Shown in pieces: positions 12,372 to 20,537 of a stretch of 64,000 bases of DNA. Made by a program: the position numbers and the translations under genes. The DNA is taken from NCBI RefSeq assembly GCF_040954645.1, contig NC_092805.1:18688741-18752740 (forward strand). Direction: 5' to 3'. This DNA is from Diabrotica undecimpunctata. Taxonomy: Eukaryota; Arthropoda; Insecta; Coleoptera; Chrysomelidae. Below the pieces are notes generated by a model that was given only the letters and a program-made list of their open reading frames with translations, did not search any database and was not told where the DNA came from. Every line of letters starts with the position of its first letter. Within the stretch, counting starts at the first letter, position 1.

Positions 12372-15035
12372 TTGTGTGAGAAGTAATTCCAGAAAATTCA
12401 GTCGTTTAGATAGCACACAGACAGTCAAAAATAAGATTTGACTTTAAATGACCTTGTCAATGAATTTTATTACACGACGAACAAATAACTTTCCGATATA
12501 AGTTATAAAAGTAACCAAAGTAGTTTAAATACAATTTGTTTTCCTTAAAATTGTGTTTTAAAGAAATCATACAATGAGGTATACCGGGTGGTGAATCGTC
12601 AAATGGGCCACAGGAAACTCAATGGGCAATTCTAAATTCCTGAACTTCTGTTTCTCTACTGGACTAATTACATCAAAAGTCATAAGGTACTATTTGTAGA
12701 GCAGTGAGATCTGTATTTAAAACAAATTGGTCTACGAATTCAAAGTACTTAAAAATTTTGCAAAAATTTATACATTTTTTTATTAATACATTTTTCAGGC
12801 CACCCCTAAAAGTCATTTCAAACGTACTGTAAGAATGTGTATGACGTGTTGCATTTGATCATATTGATGTACGATGTTTGACAATATTTGAATTGTAAAT
12901 ATTTTATTTTGTGATTTATTGTTTACAAAACAATAAAGTTGATTAAAAAATGTGCTCAATAAACTCTTTCCTTAACTGAGTACATTTTTTAATCAATTTT
13001 ATTGTTTTTTAAACAATAAATCACAAACTAAAAATTTTGGCAATTCAAATATTGTCAAATAGCAGAAACATCAATGTGACCAAACGCAACACGTCATACA
13101 CATTCTTGCACTGCATGTCGCCTGACTTTTAGAGGTGGCCTGAAAAATGTATCATATTTCTGCAAAATTTTGGAATACGTTTAATTCGTAGAACAATTTT
13201 AAAATTTGTTGTTGATACATATTTCAGTTCTCTACAAATAGTTTCCCATGGCTTTTGGTGTAAAATAATTAGGGACGCAGAAATTAAACAATTTAGAATT
13301 TCCCATTGAGTTTCTTATGGCACGTCTGACAATTCACCACCCCGTATACAAGTCAGGTTATATAATATGTCTTTTGAATTCTTCGTGTAGATGTAACTAA
13401 CCATCCGAAAGAAGGAAGGCTTATTCCAAGACGTAGTTTAATTATCTTTTTGTTCATGGCTCGTTATTATAACGGATTTCTTGTAAATATTTATTTTCAA
13501 ATTTATTACAAAACAAAGAAATATACCTACTACCTACCTAAATAAAACTGAATAATAATGTCCAGCATACTGAGCCGAAAAATATTTATAATTATTTGAT
13601 AATATTGCTTTTTCAGAATAATGGCTCCAGCATACTACACGGCATCTAATCAGAATTCCAACAACGTGAACATGGAAAACTTCAATTCATCGATTTTAGG
13701 TGTGGTACCACATTCCATAAGAGGATTTTTATCTTCACTCGAACAATTCTTACCAGCTACACAGAAATACAAAAATTGCGTAGCTTGTTCGGAAATGATA
13801 ATTAAAGAATATAGGGAGAAGGGGATGGAGTTTTTGTTCGAAGTATTTAGCAGTTCCAAGCATTTAGAAGATGTTGCTCTACTTACTGAACTCTGCAAGG
13901 AGATGAATATGGAAGATGTAAGTTGGACTGTTTATAAATTGTTTTCTGTATTTTGCTAATAATTTCATTTCTTCTTCCTCTTTATAAGCAATTCTGCTTG
14001 TTTATTGGCGAATTAATATCTCTATGGAAGGTAGTCACATTGGTGACTTATCTCTTGCTATTTTGAAGACACTGGTCTCCCCGTTCTGCTTATGTGGTTA
14101 GTCCATTCTTTTTTTTTCTATTTTGTGTGTATTTTACATTTTCTTCTAATGTCTTCACTTCTCTTTCTGTTCTTTTTCCTGTAATTATTAGTACTTTCAT
14201 CTCTGCTATTTCTAGTAGCCTTTGTGTTGTGGCTGTGTCAGCTCTTGTTTCTGAGTCATATGTCATTATTGATCTTACACTGGCTTTATAAATTCTTGAC
14301 TTCATCTCAGTGTTAATGTGTCTGTTTTGCCATATAGTTGATAGTCTATTTGCTTTTTGTACTTGATCCCTCACTTCTTTTTCCAGGTCTCCATAGCTAG
14401 ACAGTGTAATTGCCAGGTATTTTGTTTCCATTACTTGTTCAATACTGATGCCATCAATTTTTATTTTACATCTGGTTGGTTCCTTTGCTGATTACTATTG
14501 TTTTAGTTTTCAGAGATGAGATTATCATATTAAATTCTTTTGCTCTTATGTTAAATCTGTATTAATTTCATTTGATTTATTCATTTCTGGATCAATCGAA
14601 AACTTGTGTTTCAATTCGTTCTACTTTCATTCTGAAAATATCAATACCAATTAAAATTTACTTTGAAAAATTTGTTCAAATTCAAATCACTATCCAAGAT
14701 CAAAGTGAGTTAAAAGTTGATCGATAATGACCGCGCTTTTTTTTAAAGTTGTTGACCAAGTCCTTGTTTTTGTTCTTGGAACGTCTACGTTAACAATATT
14801 GTCTCACTATTGGCCTTTAATATTCTCCTAACTTCTAGTTCCAGATTCTTTTATGTACTTTTCTTTTCGTCTTCTTTTGACAGACCATTTTTTGTGTGAG
14901 TTGTGGAAATGATTACAATGTACAATAATTTTATAAATATCTATGTAATTAAAAAATATCTTTCTTTATTTTTAGATTTTGGAATTCGATGATGAAGAAG
15001 ACTTTGCATGTTCAAGCATACATTCAACTACATAA
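1..15035 (+). CDS. ATG7: ATG7, C-terminal half (7 exons; autophagy E1-like enzyme)
   Basis: ATG7 is the cytosolic E1-like enzyme that activates ATG12 and ATG8/LC3 for autophagosome formation. The coding join is 1-67, 1834-1989, 2097-2285, 7051-7218, 8565-8680, 13617-13917 and 14976-15035, about 351 residues; the N-terminal half lies upstream of the window. All junctions are GT-AG and the phases agree. Seen in the translation: the adenylation motif [10 protein letters not shown], then [33 protein letters not shown], zinc CxxC in GCYFCND, the catalytic-cysteine motif [11 protein letters not shown], second CxxC in NCVACSE, and an acidic tail EFDDEED. These match the ATG7 family in order and spacing, so all catalytic and zinc residues in this half are present. 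The introns are unusually transposon-rich. Identity is very secure; only exact exon edges are inferred from consensus and phase. Confidence 0.96.
68..406. other. ATG7 intron sequence, nothing recognised
   Basis: AT-rich intron sequence between the ATG7 donor at 68 and the end of the piggyBac relic. A short direct repeat (AGTATACTAAAG twice, near 260-285) is the only structure seen. Confidence 0.5.
407..1700 (-). mobile_element. piggyBac-like transposon relic in ATG7 intron
   Basis: The left edge is TTAA followed by CCCTTCACTGC (407-421), which fits the TTAA target and CCC start of piggyBac ends. On the minus strand an acidic N-terminal stretch (about 1690-1446, rich in D, E and N) precedes [18 protein letters not shown] (about 1280) and then [20 protein letters not shown] (about 870), all typical of piggyBac transposases before the catalytic core. 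Coding breaks by frameshift near 1150 and the homology stops after the QYLPNK-like segment, so the DDD catalytic core is missing. No matching right-hand end was found before the next ATG7 exon, so the element is decayed or truncated. It is antisense to ATG7. Confidence 0.75.
1834..1989 (+). CDS. ATG7: ATG7 exon: adenylation domain, FVDN segment
   Basis: Acceptor TTTTTTAG ends at 1833; the exon opens [12 protein letters not shown] and ends FPGV before donor GTAAGC at 1990. It has 52 codons, phase 0 at both ends. NPVRQSL is the conserved segment that follows the nucleotide loop in ATG7. Confidence 0.94.
2097..2285 (+). CDS. ATG7: ATG7 exon: IPMPGHP and [10 protein letters not shown] segment
   Basis: Acceptor TTTTTGTAG ends at 2096 and donor GTAATA starts at 2286; 63 codons, phase 0. 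It carries [10 protein letters not shown] and [13 protein letters not shown]. The latter holds the family's conserved Asp and Arg residues of the adenylation site. Confidence 0.95.
2425..2772 (+). mobile_element. Non-LTR retrotransposon 3' end (LINE family C) in ATG7 intron
   Basis: The translation contains [20 protein letters not shown] and [12 protein letters not shown], then a typical AEDRKTWR ending. This is the C-terminal block after the reverse transcriptase in many insect LINEs. It ends in an AAGAAGAAGAAGATAAA tail, as expected for a 3' end. The 5' part is absent (5' truncation). The same family's tail recurs at 55695-55890. Confidence 0.75.
2773..3059. other. ATG7 intron sequence, nothing recognised
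   Basis: AT-rich and non-coding; no motif, repeat or splice-bounded exon seen. Confidence 0.4.
3060..3345 (-). pseudogene. Merlin (IS1016/ISXO2-like) transposase, C-terminal fragment
   Basis: The minus strand reads [20 protein letters not shown] followed, after a frameshift, by [13 protein letters not shown] and [11 protein letters not shown]. These match the end of ISXO2-like DDE transposases (FVDP..G.HT...E..W and LAEF.WR.R). The N-terminal half is missing here; a plus-strand N-terminal half lies 0.95 kb away at 4225-4705, so the two are in opposite orientation. Degraded, not functional. Confidence 0.7.
3346..4224. other. ATG7 intron between two Merlin fragments, nothing recognised
   Basis: Non-coding AT-rich DNA, possibly internal or flanking Merlin sequence given its position. 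I saw no terminal inverted repeats and no convincing exon. Confidence 0.4.
4225..4705 (+). pseudogene. Merlin (IS1016/ISXO2-like) transposase, N-terminal half
   Basis: The frame from about 4297 reads [33 protein letters not shown] and [17 protein letters not shown]. The last is the first catalytic Asp motif of ISXO2-like (Merlin) transposases. After an in-frame stop at about 4600 the same frame continues [19 protein letters not shown] and DTWLGIIYE. Homology ends abruptly at about 4705 where a Penelope-type terminal fragment begins. Confidence 0.72.
4703..4870 (-). mobile_element. Penelope-like element terminal fragment
   Basis: TTGTGGCATTTTAAA then GGGAATAAGCCACAATTAAA and GACGTTTCAATTTCCACTTC recur almost exactly at 36886-37020 (and inverted at 37780-37886), where they form the ends of a Penelope-type insertion. 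Here the fragment interrupts the Merlin coding sequence, so it inserted later. The coding region is absent. Confidence 0.65.
4871..5334. other. ATG7 intron sequence, nothing recognised
   Basis: AT-rich, non-coding. It may include more of the Penelope-type insertion, but I cannot define its other edge. Confidence 0.35.
5335..6305 (+). pseudogene. Tc1/mariner-superfamily transposase relic (HTH plus DDE)
   Basis: The coding match runs from an N-terminal helix-turn-helix ([20 protein letters not shown], about 5520) through [19 protein letters not shown] (about 5815) and [12 protein letters not shown] (about 6080) to an ending [10 protein letters not shown]. This is the insect family with a long N-terminal domain and the ending GGLFEHL. 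Several stops and frameshifts break it. At about 5960 the second catalytic Asp is replaced: WFQQN instead of WFQQD. It is in sense orientation within the ATG7 intron. Confidence 0.75.
6306..7050. other. ATG7 intron sequence, nothing recognised
   Basis: Mostly AT-rich; a more GC-rich patch at about 6500-6620 resembles no family I know. The polypyrimidine tract and acceptor TTTTTAG at 7044-7050 serve the next ATG7 exon. Confidence 0.4.
7051..7218 (+). CDS. ATG7: ATG7 exon: first zinc CxxC (GCYFCND)
   Basis: Acceptor TTTTTAG ends at 7050, donor GTAAGT starts at 7219; 56 codons, phase 0. It reads [18 protein letters not shown] and ends [13 protein letters not shown]. The CxxC is the first half of the structural zinc site of ATG7. 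Confidence 0.95.
7545..8350 (+). pseudogene. Mariner-related transposase N-terminus, split by an insertion
   Basis: Begins MSVYTPAKR, then [19 protein letters not shown] and [17 protein letters not shown], matching the N-terminal helix-turn-helix region of the same insect mariner-related family as 5335-6305. Coding stops at about 7975 (NEPNFIKIF) and seems to resume at about 8325 with LTDESSVSF, the first catalytic Asp motif. The intervening 7976-8315 is non-coding and holds a palindrome. The rest of the catalytic domain is missing. Confidence 0.6.
7988..8125. repeat. Foldback hairpin inside the mariner relic
   Basis: CTAATTTTCGAAACCAAATT at about 7991 is mirrored by AATTTGGTTTCGAAAATTAG at about 8101. 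Inside these, CTGTGCCTTCTAAGAATTC mirrors GAATTCTTCGAAGGCACAG. The arms are about 60 bp with a short spacer near 8050. Confidence 0.7.
8565..8680 (+). CDS. ATG7: ATG7 exon: catalytic cysteine ([11 protein letters not shown])
   Basis: Acceptor TTTGTAG ends at 8564. The exon reads [17 protein letters not shown] and [20 protein letters not shown]; it ends in phase 2 before GTATGT at 8681. The Cys in DQQC forms the thioester with ATG8 or ATG12 in this family. A 2.25-kb palindrome starts only 36 bases after the exon end. Confidence 0.95.
8717..10971. mobile_element. Mariner-type foldback element: 2255-bp near-complete palindrome
   Basis: The left end CAGGGTGGTCCTTAAGTAAT mirrors the right end ATTACTTAAGGACCACCTTG, with a TA dinucleotide on both sides (8715-8716, 10972-10973), fitting a Tc1/mariner target duplication. 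The mirror continues inward through nearly the whole element. Examples are ATGCCACATATGTGGCAT (near 8980 and 10691), ATTTTGGTATAAAATGCCTT (about 9185) against its complement at about 10452, and AATCTCACCATTCAAATTAC (about 9690) against 9845. The centre is near 9780. Both arms hold a transposase remnant; the right arm (plus, 9850-10030) reads [16 protein letters not shown], the left carries a shorter copy on the minus strand. So this is two head-to-head copies of the same transposon end, non-autonomous. Confidence 0.85.
10974..11368. other. ATG7 intron sequence, nothing recognised
   Basis: AT-rich, non-coding DNA between the palindrome and a (TA)n tract. Confidence 0.4.
11369..11443. repeat. 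(TA)n microsatellite
   Basis: Uninterrupted alternating T and A for about 75 bases, upstream of a LINE fragment. Confidence 0.95.
11700..12312 (+). mobile_element. Non-LTR retrotransposon C-terminal region, (TA)n-tailed family A
   Basis: The frame reads [40 protein letters not shown] and [13 protein letters not shown]. After a frameshift near 12130 it continues [19 protein letters not shown] to [14 protein letters not shown] and stops. These are the thumb and C-terminal blocks of an insect LINE reverse transcriptase. A (TA)n run starts within about 10 bases of the stop codon. The same ending followed by (TA)n is found on the minus strand at 63594-64000. Confidence 0.8.
12313..12369. repeat. 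(TA)n tract, likely LINE 3' tail
   Basis: Alternating AT directly after the stop codon of the LINE at 11700-12312. The same arrangement at 63594-63635 suggests the tract is the retrotransposon's own 3' tail. Confidence 0.8.
12584..13344. mobile_element. Foldback MITE, 761 bp, TA target duplication
   Basis: Left end CCGGGTGGTGAATCGTC mirrors right end GACAATTCACCACCCCG, each bordered by TA. Arms continue inward: ACACATTCTTGCA against its complement near 12830, and GATTTATTGTTTACAAAACA near 12911 against the complement near 13005. They meet near 12960. There is no coding sequence. The arms differ at many positions, so it is an old insertion. It lies in the same ATG7 intron as the larger palindrome. 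Confidence 0.8.
13617..13917 (+). CDS. ATG7: ATG7 exon: second zinc CxxC (NCVACSE)
   Basis: Acceptor TTTTTCAG ends at 13616; the first base completes the Gly codon split from the previous exon. It reads [19 protein letters not shown], then [20 protein letters not shown], ending MNMED before GTAAGT at 13918. The CxxC supplies the other two zinc ligands. Confidence 0.95.
13985..14520 (-). mobile_element. LINE reverse-transcriptase C-terminal fragment in last ATG7 intron
   Basis: The minus strand reads [40 protein letters not shown] and [18 protein letters not shown]: the block after the catalytic core in insect LINEs. Its 3' portion (TATAAGCAATTCTG, CTCTATGGAAGG, GGTGACTTATCTCTTGCTA) recurs at 62730-62905 in the same orientation. 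A GAAGAAG tail on the minus strand marks the 3' end at about 13972. Confidence 0.75.
14521..14975. other. Rest of last ATG7 intron, nothing recognised
   Basis: T-rich sequence, possibly more of the LINE but without recognisable coding. The polypyrimidine tract and acceptor TTTTTAG at 14969-14975 serve the last ATG7 exon. Confidence 0.4.
14976..15035 (+). CDS. ATG7: ATG7 terminal exon
   Basis: Encodes [19 protein letters not shown] and stop TAA at 15033-15035. The acidic EFDDEED segment corresponds to the acidic C-terminal tail of other ATG7 proteins, which binds the E2 enzyme ATG3. Phase 0 join to the previous exon. Confidence 0.92.
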   Translation: MLEFDDEEDFACSSIHSTT

Positions 15036-15114
15036 TTATTTTTTTATATCGTTCATATCGATGAATGTTTCAAGAATTATAAGAAACAAAAAATACTCGT
15101 ATATGTGTAATTAA

Positions 15115-15120
15115 AATAAA
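15115..15120 (+). terminator. ATG7 polyadenylation signal AATAAA
   Basis: AATAAA lies 80 bases after the ATG7 stop codon and is followed by a GT/T-rich stretch (GTGTTTTGTTTTAC), the usual pattern for cleavage at about 15135-15145. Confidence 0.75.
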
Positions 15121-15145
15121 GAATATAAGACAGTGTTTTGTTTTA

Positions 15146-15670
15146 CTTTACAAATGTTTACAAATTTGATATATTTACTTTAAATAGTGCCCTAAATACA
15201 CATTTTAAGTTTTTCTACAGAGAAAAAATTAATTTAATACCGAAAGAAAAAATACTAGTTAAAGTTTTGCACCGGCAAAAATTATGCTTATTTTCGTAGT
15301 AGATTTCTCGTGAACGGATTCCGCTAATTTGTATTTACTTTAGATTTTTTCTTTGGTATTTACACAGTTGGGCAAAGGTTTATTCAAACTGCTATTTTGG
15401 GCTTATACCGGGTGGAATAAAGGAAACGTTTTTCTTATGTTAAGTTTGAGACACCCTGTAGAGAGCACAAGATACAAGGGTGGGATACATCGAAATAATG
15501 TAATTAGTTAAACATTTTGTTTTTTTTTTAGTTTCCTTGATATCTTTATGAGAAAAGAAAATATGCGGTTTTATTCTTAACTTCTTATTCGGTCTTATTC
15601 TTAAAAGCAAACCTCAGTAGGGAGGCAAATCAGAACTGATCCGAGCCGAATCAGTTTCAACCGAAAGTTT
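15146..15670. other. Intergenic sequence downstream of ATG7
   Basis: No coding sequence. It contains ACCGGGTGG (15407) and GACACCCTGTA (15450), both fragments commonly seen at ends of mariner-type MITEs. A partner GGGACACCCTGTA lies at 17244 in the same orientation, so no complete element can be drawn. Confidence 0.4.
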
Positions 15671-17125
15671 CAGGGCGATGATTGAAAAATGTTCAAAACG
15701 AAAAGGTTGAATATCTTCTTTATTAAGATAAATTTAAAAAAAAATTATTAAAACTTTTGATAATTATATTGTGGAAGAGTTCAGTGGCTACGAGAAATTT
15801 TTTAAGGGGGTCTCGCTAAGGAAATATAATATCAACTTATGTTTTTTATATTGGGCACCATATATGTTTCGACATTTTTCGTTTACATTTTTAATTCTCT
15901 TTCAGCTAATATATCTATTTTCAGTTGTTGGAGCTACTCTGCAAATACATTGTTTATTTGACATCACGTTACAGAGACTTAGAAAAAAAACACTCAGTAG
16001 CACATTGTAACATTTTATTATGCGGAAAATAATCCTTCACAGCTTTATTTACAAAAAAAAGATCAATCAACTTAAAAAATGGAGATCAAAAATTTACCCA
16101 GAACAGAAATTATTTAACAACCAGAATTAATTTTACAAAAATATTACCAATATAATAAACATAAAAAAAAACAATAATAAACAACAGAATAACTAGAATT
16201 CATTTTAAAAAACATAATAAATGTTCAAAATGCCCCCCGTTTTATAATAATAATAGACACCTACAACAGTTAGTTAAGTGAGGATTTCAATCATTCCAGT
16301 AAAGTTCATTGTGTCAGTTAAATATTCCTGCACTAGATATGCGAAGTTCGTCGCTAAATATTACCTTTACTATTACCTATTAGCTTTTAATATAACCTAC
16401 TCTACGAAATGAACATTTTTACACGGTGTAACAATATGTTATTTTAGATAAAACAATAATGCAATTTACGGAAATGTAAACGTCAAAATAAACTTGTGGC
16501 TTATTCATAACAAGAAATAGTAAATTGTATTGTCACAAAAACTAGCTTCAGAACAATAATAAAAAAAGAATACAATAATATTATATCGGATAAAACATTA
16601 TAAATGGAAACGAAAAAGGTAATAAAATACAGTGTGTTCTATTTCGTGACAATTTTATTTACAATATATGGAATCAATACTTTAAAAATAAAAATAATTC
16701 ACTTTAAACCAACAATAAGCAGTTAAGTATTTACTTTACTTTAAAGTTAGGTAGGTACTGATTTTATTTTACCTAAATAAAAGTATCAAGAGATTAGTAT
16801 CCTTTCAATAAAATGTTAAAATGTGTTACCATTGTTGCGAGTGTTTTATTTTTAAGTGCCTATAACATGACGTCAACTATAAACATTTTATTTGCATGTT
16901 AGCTTCAAAAACTGAAAACAGATATATAACATGTCATATGATGTGAAAGATAAGTAATTAAAAATGTAAACGAAAAATGGCAAAATATATAGGGCGTCCC
17001 ATATAAAAAAATATAAGTTGGTATTAATTTCCTTAGTGAGAACTTTTCCATAATATATCTATCTTTTTCCTAATAAAGAAGATATTTAACCCTGTCGTTT
17101 TCGACATTTTTCAGTAATCGCCCTG
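15671..17125. mobile_element. Foldback element with diverged 350-bp arms
   Basis: CAGGGCGATGATTGAAAAATG at the left end mirrors CATTTTTCAGTAATCGCCCTG at the right. Inner matches include ATATCTTCTTTATTA and TTTTCGTTTACATTTTTAATT (about 15880) against AATTAAAAATGTAAACGAAAA (about 16957). The arms (about 15671-16020 and 16810-17125) differ at many positions, so the insertion is old. The 0.8-kb centre is non-coding and contains GTGGCTTATTC with CGTCAAAATAAAC (about 16480-16510), a Penelope-type terminal fragment. Confidence 0.65.
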
Positions 17126-17600
17126 TATCTCGCAGATGTGGTGAGGTATTCGTTACTTTAACGAAAAAGGAAGTCATGACATCCTACTTTTTTTCTATCT
17201 TCTGTAGTTTTCGGTATACCCTTACAAAACATACCAATTTGGGACACCCTGTACATAGATAAATAATATGAACAGCTAACTGCAAAGAAGGGACTTACAA
17301 CAAATTTTCATAAATTTACTTTTTGTTATTACTGCGTTCTTTACACGTAAACATATCGTTTTCAACAAACAGGAGACTTCTGTGTCTATCTAAGTATATT
17401 AAAAATGGCGGCTAAAATTTCTCTAACTGCAAAAAGAGAAGTTTTACAACAGAAGTTTCCTTTTTGCAGTTAACATAGCCGGCAGTGTGGTACTGCGCTC
17501 GTGTCGGCGCAAGTTTTCTCATCAATACCAGTAGACAACAGCGGTGTTCACGGTAGTTCGACATGAATTGTTTATGAGAGAATTTTTGTTGTATCATATC
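17126..17600. other. Intergenic, short inverted repeat only
   Basis: Non-coding. AGAAGTTTTACAACAGAAGT and GGAAACTTCTG-type repeats occur near 17370-17460, but no element could be delimited. Confidence 0.35.
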
Positions 17601-17616
17601 TCTAACTTTGTTTGTA

Positions 17617-17798
17617 ATGGCTCGTAGCAATGCTAGTAGTGATAGTGATTCAGATACATCTTGCATAAGACAAAAGGGTATTGTGAATTCTTATAAATAT
17701 GCACGAAATAAATATCGTGAAGCAAGAGTTCGCGGCGTTTCTTTTTTCAATGCAGCAGGAAAGGAGATACTAGCTCGTATTTTCGCCTTAAAATGTGG
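17617..17798 (+). pseudogene. Candidate first exon of a repeat-borne insect protein
   Basis: ATG at 17617 opens 60 codons reading MARSNASSDSDSDTSC, then NKYREARVRGVSFFNAAGKE and IFALKCG, ending in phase 2 before GTAAGT at 17799. A serine/aspartate-rich start, a basic stretch and a GK then LKC motif are reminiscent of the N-terminus of a multi-exon protein found in many insect transposons (see 26930-27420), but this link is from memory and weak. No second exon was found downstream. Confidence 0.3.
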
Positions 17799-18005
17799 GT
17801 AAGTAGCAGTTTTAGCCATATTACTTTTCAATTTTGTTGTTTTGTTGAAGAGGATGTTTTCTTGCAAGGCCTTATCGATTATGCTGTCCCTAAGCGGTGA
17901 TTACCCGCTGATAAAAACAAAAAGCCTAAATCCAAGACAGTGACGTACAATTTACTTCTCAATGGCAGTAGAGTTGCTATGAACTCAAGTCTTCAATGCC
18001 TAGTT

Positions 18006-18093
18006 CCAGCTCGAAGATCTGCGTTGAATACAGACCATCGCAGAAACTCCCAGCTTGAGGATCTGGGTGAATGCAGACCGTCGCAGAAATAGA
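18006..18093. repeat. Two imperfect tandem copies of a 44-bp unit
   Basis: CCAGCTCGAAGATCTG then GAATACAGACCATCGCAGAA is followed directly by CCAGCTTGAGGATCTG and GAATGCAGACCGTCGCAGAA. The copies differ at about one position in seven. Confidence 0.75.
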
Positions 18094-18559
18094 CTACAAT
18101 TCGCTAAAAAAAACATGTGAACTGGAACATCCAGCACTTGAAAAACGTTCTTTGTACGGACCAGTCTAGGTATGGTCTTTACAGCTCTGATGGACGCTTA
18201 AGAGTTATTTGTTGAGATGGCAACTAGACTTACCATCTACATAACCCATTCAGACAAGGTCTAAGGGTCAGCAACAACCCCTATTGGTAGTCTGACATTA
18301 CCATACAGGATATTTATTAAATAATTTACCATCACAACATATTTTTAACTATAATATAACACAAAACAAAGTTTGTAACTTTTTAAGGGGTTTCACCCAG
18401 TAATTTAGTGGCTTCACTCATGTAGACCTGGTAATATTACACTGATGATGGACTTTTTAGTCTGAAAACGTTCTGTGATGTAGCCTGAAGGAGTATTTTT
18501 TATTATATATCTTTTATAAAGGATTTTTGGATAAAACTTTTGTAATTTATTTTACTCTA
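18094..18559. other. Intergenic, nothing recognised
   Basis: Contains CACTGATGATGGACTTTTTAG and GAAAACGTTCTGTG near 18440, a pattern I associate with dispersed insect repeats, but no coding sequence or element ends were seen. Confidence 0.35.
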
Positions 18560-19640
18560 AGTTTTGCATAAAATTTTGATCATCTTTAACCAATACTTTC
18601 TTTCTTCTCTTCTTTTCCTTTTACAATCTCAACAATTTCTTCATCTAAAAGAATGTTTTGCCAGTATCCTGCTCCCTCCATTCTGATAAGTAACTATAAT
18701 TTGCACATTTACAACCAGGAACCTGTTTTATTAAGCCCACTAGGTCAGAATCATGATCTTTTTGTTTTCTGGAAAGTCGTTTCCTGCATTGTTTTCTCCA
18801 GAAACGTTTCCAACGTAATAGGACTTAACTCACTCTACTCGTTTTATATTAAGTTTTATATCAAATTTTGATCATTTCCAACAGTTACCAAAATATGTGA
18901 AAGCAGTTTGCAGCTATACCTCTTCTTTAAAAAGGTTAGAACCCCCTGGTCTATAAGCCTGCAGAGTACGGTCACGTTGGGAGCAGGAATATGGTTTTTA
19001 ATTCACCGTCGTGTATTTCATCTGTTTCTGGAGGTGAAGAGGCAATACCTGAGATAAGAATTGCTTTTCTTTGGAGATTTTTCAGTTTCATATGTCTTTA
19101 AACTGCAGGTACGAAGTGATCCTAGAACCACTCTTTGCTTCATTCGTCCATGCATTTGGCTAGCTTTTAGACTAAACTGGAATACTGGTTAAATTAACAT
19201 ATTTAAAGGCACTTTTGATTTTTTAGCTTTACCGAGACTTATGAGCTTTACCAATACATAGTTTTGGCTTATCTTCCCTTGTTGTATTGTAAATCTGATC
19301 CTCTATCAAACCTTCGCTTCTGTGAAGCGTTCCTTTTCAATTCCAATTCACTTTTGAAATGCTTCTTTAAAGGGTAAGAGACTCATCATGTCCCCAATAA
19401 AATTTTCAGCATAGGTATACAATAAGTTGTCTGACCCCATACCGTTTTTTCCAACAGTCTAGCCAATCGACACTTGCTACAAAATCCTTGAGTTAAAATT
19501 ACGGTTACTTTTCTTCTAGCTTGACGAAGAGATTTAGAAATACAATAACCTCAGTTGGGGCATATTTTGGAGCAGACGTAAAATCGCTCAGTCTCCTGGT
19601 GCGCAAACTCCGTTTCAAACTAACTGAAAACAATCAAAAA
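18560..19640 (-). pseudogene. pogo/Tigger-like (DDE_1) transposase relic
   Basis: The minus strand (broken by many stops and shifts) reads PNVTVLCRLIDQGVLTFLKK near 18980-18920, matching the NVTAL.QPMDQGVI..LK.RY motif of Tigger/jerky-type transposases. Upstream (near 19160-19090) WF.DHFVPAV.RH.K matches their WF...FVPAV segment. The last catalytic Asp corresponds to the D in IDQG. Decayed beyond function. Confidence 0.6.
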
Positions 19641-20354
19641 ATCAAAACAGGATAATATAATTTGAGATTAACTAAAGATACATAAAAGAAACAAGAAATA
19701 TAACAATATATAGAGCAAAAAGTGACTACATAAAAATAAAGACGAGTATTTTAGAACAAGAACAAAAAGAAAACAGTGGATAAATGTTGAAATACTAGAT
19801 GTGATGTAAAATAAAAGGTAAAAGATAAGAACATGGTAAAGAAATTGAAAAACTGGGCAAAAGTTATGAATAGTTTAATCGTCATAAAAAATGTTAAAGA
19901 AGATACAGAAATCTATGAAGATTAAATTGCCAAGTACATAGAGCCGAATGATTCTATGTACTTGGCAAGATATCCCTCGACCTGCTGAATACAGCTTCCA
20001 TAGCTTTTCAAAATAAAATTGATAGTGTGATTCTTTTATTATAGATAAACGAAATAGCGAGAATAAAACATAAAACAATATTGTATGATAACAAAAATAT
20101 AATTCTTCAGTTGGATACAAACGATAAATAAAAAACCAGAATATAAATTTTTGTTCATTTATTTCATTTTTAATATTGCTGTTTGGTTGGTTGCCAGTAA
20201 ATGGGGATCACGAGATTCCAGTTAAAATTTTGAAAATCATAAATACAACTTTTTAGGCTTTATTTTCTACAAAAACAAAATGCATGCTGTCATATATTTA
20301 TATATTGTAATACATATTGTAAGAATTTAAAAAAAAAATATTATCTCTGTTCTT
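19641..20354. other. Intergenic with one perfect hairpin
   Basis: AT-rich, no coding seen apart from short chance frames. A 15-bp perfect inverted repeat lies at 19928-19967 (separate entry). Confidence 0.4.
19928..19967. repeat. Perfect 15-bp hairpin
   Basis: TGCCAAGTACATAGA (19928-19942) is mirrored exactly by TCTATGTACTTGGCA (19953-19967) with a 10-base loop. Too short to call a microRNA precursor; it may be the junction of an old inverted insertion. Confidence 0.7.
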
Positions 20355-20537
20355 TTATTTAGAATCTCCATCGAATTGTCCAAAAAATTCGTTTCCCCAT
20401 ATTTTAGCGAGTCCAAACCGTTTACCGCGCATATCAACTCTTAAGGAATCAAATTTTGGTACCGCATTCTTTTTGACTATCGTAAGCACAAGAACTTTCC
20501 CATATTCATTCAAACCCATACTCAAAACTACCTTCAC
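20355..20537 (-). CDS. Unidentified coding end (candidate 3' exon)
   Basis: The minus strand reads VKVVLSMGLNEYGKVLVLTI, FDSLRVDMRGKRFGLAKIWG and NEFFGQFDGDSK, then TAA, with AATAAA overlapping the stop region. The composition is normal for a globular basic protein and lacks the low-complexity look of chance frames. Continuation upstream is open to about 20560, then meets stops, so a spliced or frameshifted junction is likely. I do not recognise the family. It could be a host 3' exon or the end of an unfamiliar transposon protein. Confidence 0.35.
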   Translation of the reverse strand: MKVVLSMGLNEYGKVLVLTIVKKNAVPKFDSLRVDMRGKRFGLAKIWGNEFFGQFDGDSK

